Assembly (NCBI RefSeq): GCF_033473495.1
Contig: NC_088941.1
Coordinates: 1,426,001-1,490,000, forward strand
Length of the DNA: 64,000 nt
Source: Cercospora beticola
Lineage: Eukaryota; Ascomycota; Dothideomycetes; Mycosphaerellales; Mycosphaerellaceae
Direction: 5' to 3'
In this document: positions 62,616 to 64,000 of the stretch, in pieces
Layout of the letters: every line of letters starts with the position of its first letter
Numbering within the stretch: position 1 is the first letter of the stretch
The notes under the pieces: model-generated
Databases searched by the model: none
The model's input: the letters and a program-made list of their open reading frames with translations, nothing else
What the model was told of the DNA's origin: nothing
Translations under genes and position numbers: made by a program

Positions 62616-63273
62616 ATGAAGATCAACTCGAGAGCGAAGGCAGCCATGCCGTGGAAGAAGTTCGCTGGAACATGCGGCAAAGTTATGCCTTCTGATCCAG
62701 CCCTGCCTGCTGGAAATCCTGCTTCCCTGTTTGCTGTGGCGTCAACTCACACATACCGACTTCGTGGTCGCGATTCTGAGTTCTATATTATTTCGATTAT
62801 CATAAGCGACAGAAGGAAACTTCGATTAATCCTCTCCCAAAGACGAACACTCGCATTTGCGTTAGCAGACGGCATGTTACAACTTTGTCATACCCCCTGG
62901 CATGGCGCTCAGTGGGGCAAGAATGAGAGCACTCTTTTTGAGGACTCCGGAGCAGTGAATGCGGTGCATCCTTTTGTGTCCGCTGATGTCTCAGCGCCCA
63001 TAAATGGCTCGAAGTATTTCCAGAAATGTCATTCCATCCGCGAGGATACGCTGTTCGCCCTCGGACTCATGCTCATCGAGCTTGCCCTGGAGAAAGGATC
63101 TGAAGACTTTCAAATCCCGGACGACATTCGGCACGGGGTCGAGCCATCGGTGCATATGGTGTGAATCCGACCGTCGTACGATTGGTCTCCAAGACCCCAC
63201 ACTTCGGGGAAAGGTATTTCAAGGGGTGGTCGCTGAGCTTGAGCAAAAAGTATCCAGCTTGACGACGCTTTAA
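62616..63273 (+). pseudogene. DUF7580-type gene, frameshifted
   Basis: ATG 62616 frame reads LSQRRTLAFALADGMLQLCH, TPWHGAQWGKNESTLFEDSG, VHPFVSADVSAPINGSKYFQ and SIREDTLFALGLMLIELALE, the core of fungal DUF7580 proteins, up to TGA 63162-63164. The expected C-terminal block HRCIWCESDRRTIGLQDP, then GKVFQGVVAELEQKVSSLTT, is present in another frame and ends at 63273. The change occurs at about 63120-63150 with no GT donor nearby, so an indel is likely. The N-terminal half of the protein is not found upstream. Function of the family is unknown; it is often linked to fungal signalling or NLR-like proteins. Confidence 0.6.
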
Positions 63274-63690
63274 GGATGCCTTCCAGATGAGGCTGCATCT
63301 GGACCAACACGTCGTCGCTCTTTCGGCGACGAGAGTCGTGCACGCGGCCACGTTGCTGAGAAGTCAAAGAGCACCAGTGGAACCAATGACAAAGCGCAGC
63401 GTCCTGAACTTCCAGACGACGCGATCTTTGCAAAAGAATCTGGCGATAATGGCTGGGTATGTCACATCGCCGTCCTAGCCAACAAGAACAAAAAGAAGAA
63501 AAGGAGTCACTGTGTGGTGGTCTTCGTACTGAACACGAGTTTGAGTACAAGGAAAAGAAGACCGAGTTCTTCGTGCTCTTTCGCTTGAAGTCGTTTATGA
63601 GCGGTGTGATCTTCGCAAAAGTCACTGGCTCTCGTATCGTTGTCCATAGAGAACCTTCGGGCTTTGCTTCGACCTTAAACACTGAGCTGA

Positions 63691-64000
63691 ATGGGGAAGA
63701 GCCAGTTGAGTGCAAGACGAGCATGTCGAACATGGAATGAGCTCCCTGAGTGCTCAATCAACGAGCTGAATGGGGAACAGATCAAACTTCGTCTGGCCCT
63801 TTGCCGTTCTCGCGTAGAGGCTATGGGCGTGGAACCGGTGAGAGCGACGGTCGGGTATGTCGTCGAAAACCTCCGGGCAACCCGTGAATCCGCATGCAAC
63901 TTTGACGTCCGATGCGATGATGGATGGGGCATGATCTGGGACACCGAGAAAATCTCCAAGATCCAGGCCCTGCAGCGCGTGCGCCAACCTGAGAGCACTG
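63691..64000 (+). CDS. hypothetical protein, partial at right edge
   Basis: ATG 63691 opens a frame that stays open to the end of the window (103 codons): MGKSQLSARRACRTWNELPE, CSINELNGEQIKLRLALCRS, RVEAMGVEPVRATVGYVVEN, then NFDVRCDDGWGMIWDTEKIS. Composition is convincingly coding. A preceding plus frame (63459-63740) contains ELNGEEPVECKT, partly like ELNGEQIKLRLA, and overlaps it in another frame. No family recognised. Confidence 0.5.
   Translation, partial: MGKSQLSARRACRTWNELPECSINELNGEQIKLRLALCRSRVEAMGVEPVRATVGYVVENLRATRESACNFDVRCDDGWGMIWDTEKISKIQALQRVRQPEST

Noticed and set aside
1..64000. CRISPR array, tRNA or rRNA genes, biosynthetic cluster, intact transposon
   Set aside because: None of the expected repeats, cloverleaf boxes, core synthase genes, transposase motifs or terminal repeats was seen on reading.

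Overview
The window looks like a chromosome piece from a filamentous ascomycete, most likely a Dothideomycete. The evidence is the gene set: a vegetative-incompatibility HET protein, a GH10 xylanase, a GH16 glucanase, an S28 peptidase and fungal Zn-cluster and DUF4048 proteins. Introns are short, mostly 50-70 nt, with GT-AG ends and CTAAC-like branch sites. The class assignment is inference. Genes lie on both strands without operons. No tRNA, rRNA, CRISPR array or intact transposon was recognised.

Layout. 1-4.1 kb holds a sugar/quinate-type MFS transporter cut by the left edge, a short 2EXR/F-box-like protein and SRP54. 4.3-11.2 kb has the mitochondrial fusion carrier Ugo1, an NmrA-like reductase, an Mss116-like DEAD-box helicase and an alkaline ceramidase. 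11.4-20.5 kb has an S28 peptidase, a C2H2 plus Zn2Cys6 transcription factor, a DUF4048 protein and Tim22. 21.1-24.3 kb has a small membrane ORF overlapping a GH10 xylanase, then a HET protein. 24.3-27.4 kb is gene-poor and carries a degenerate 17-bp repeat. 27.4-35.1 kb has dynamin Vps1, V-ATPase subunit A and dephospho-CoA kinase. 35.7-43.1 kb has a very long Ser/Arg-rich protein and an F-box/LRR protein. 43.1-47.7 kb is a relic island of broken genes. 47.8-54.6 kb holds small hypothetical genes, several overlapping antisense, and a cupin. 55.4-61 kb has COG2, mitochondrial ribosomal protein L1, NADH pyrophosphatase and a GH16 enzyme. 61-64 kb has a frameshifted DUF7580 gene and a partial gene at the right edge.

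How the genes relate. The conserved genes are housekeeping: protein targeting (SRP54, Tim22), mitochondrial dynamics and expression (Ugo1, Mss116-like, bL1m), vesicle and vacuole function (Vps1, Vma1, Cog2), cofactor metabolism (CoA, NADH) and sphingolipid turnover. They alternate with secreted hydrolases and fast-evolving accessory genes. I see no biosynthetic cluster.

The most unusual points are in gene architecture. V-ATPase subunit A can only be spliced in frame if a one-nucleotide exon at 32485 is used. The same gene has an in-frame 155-codon upstream extension. A single TAG interrupts a 1.4-kilocodon frame at 39388. Several exons switch abruptly from C/A-ending to G/T-ending codons.
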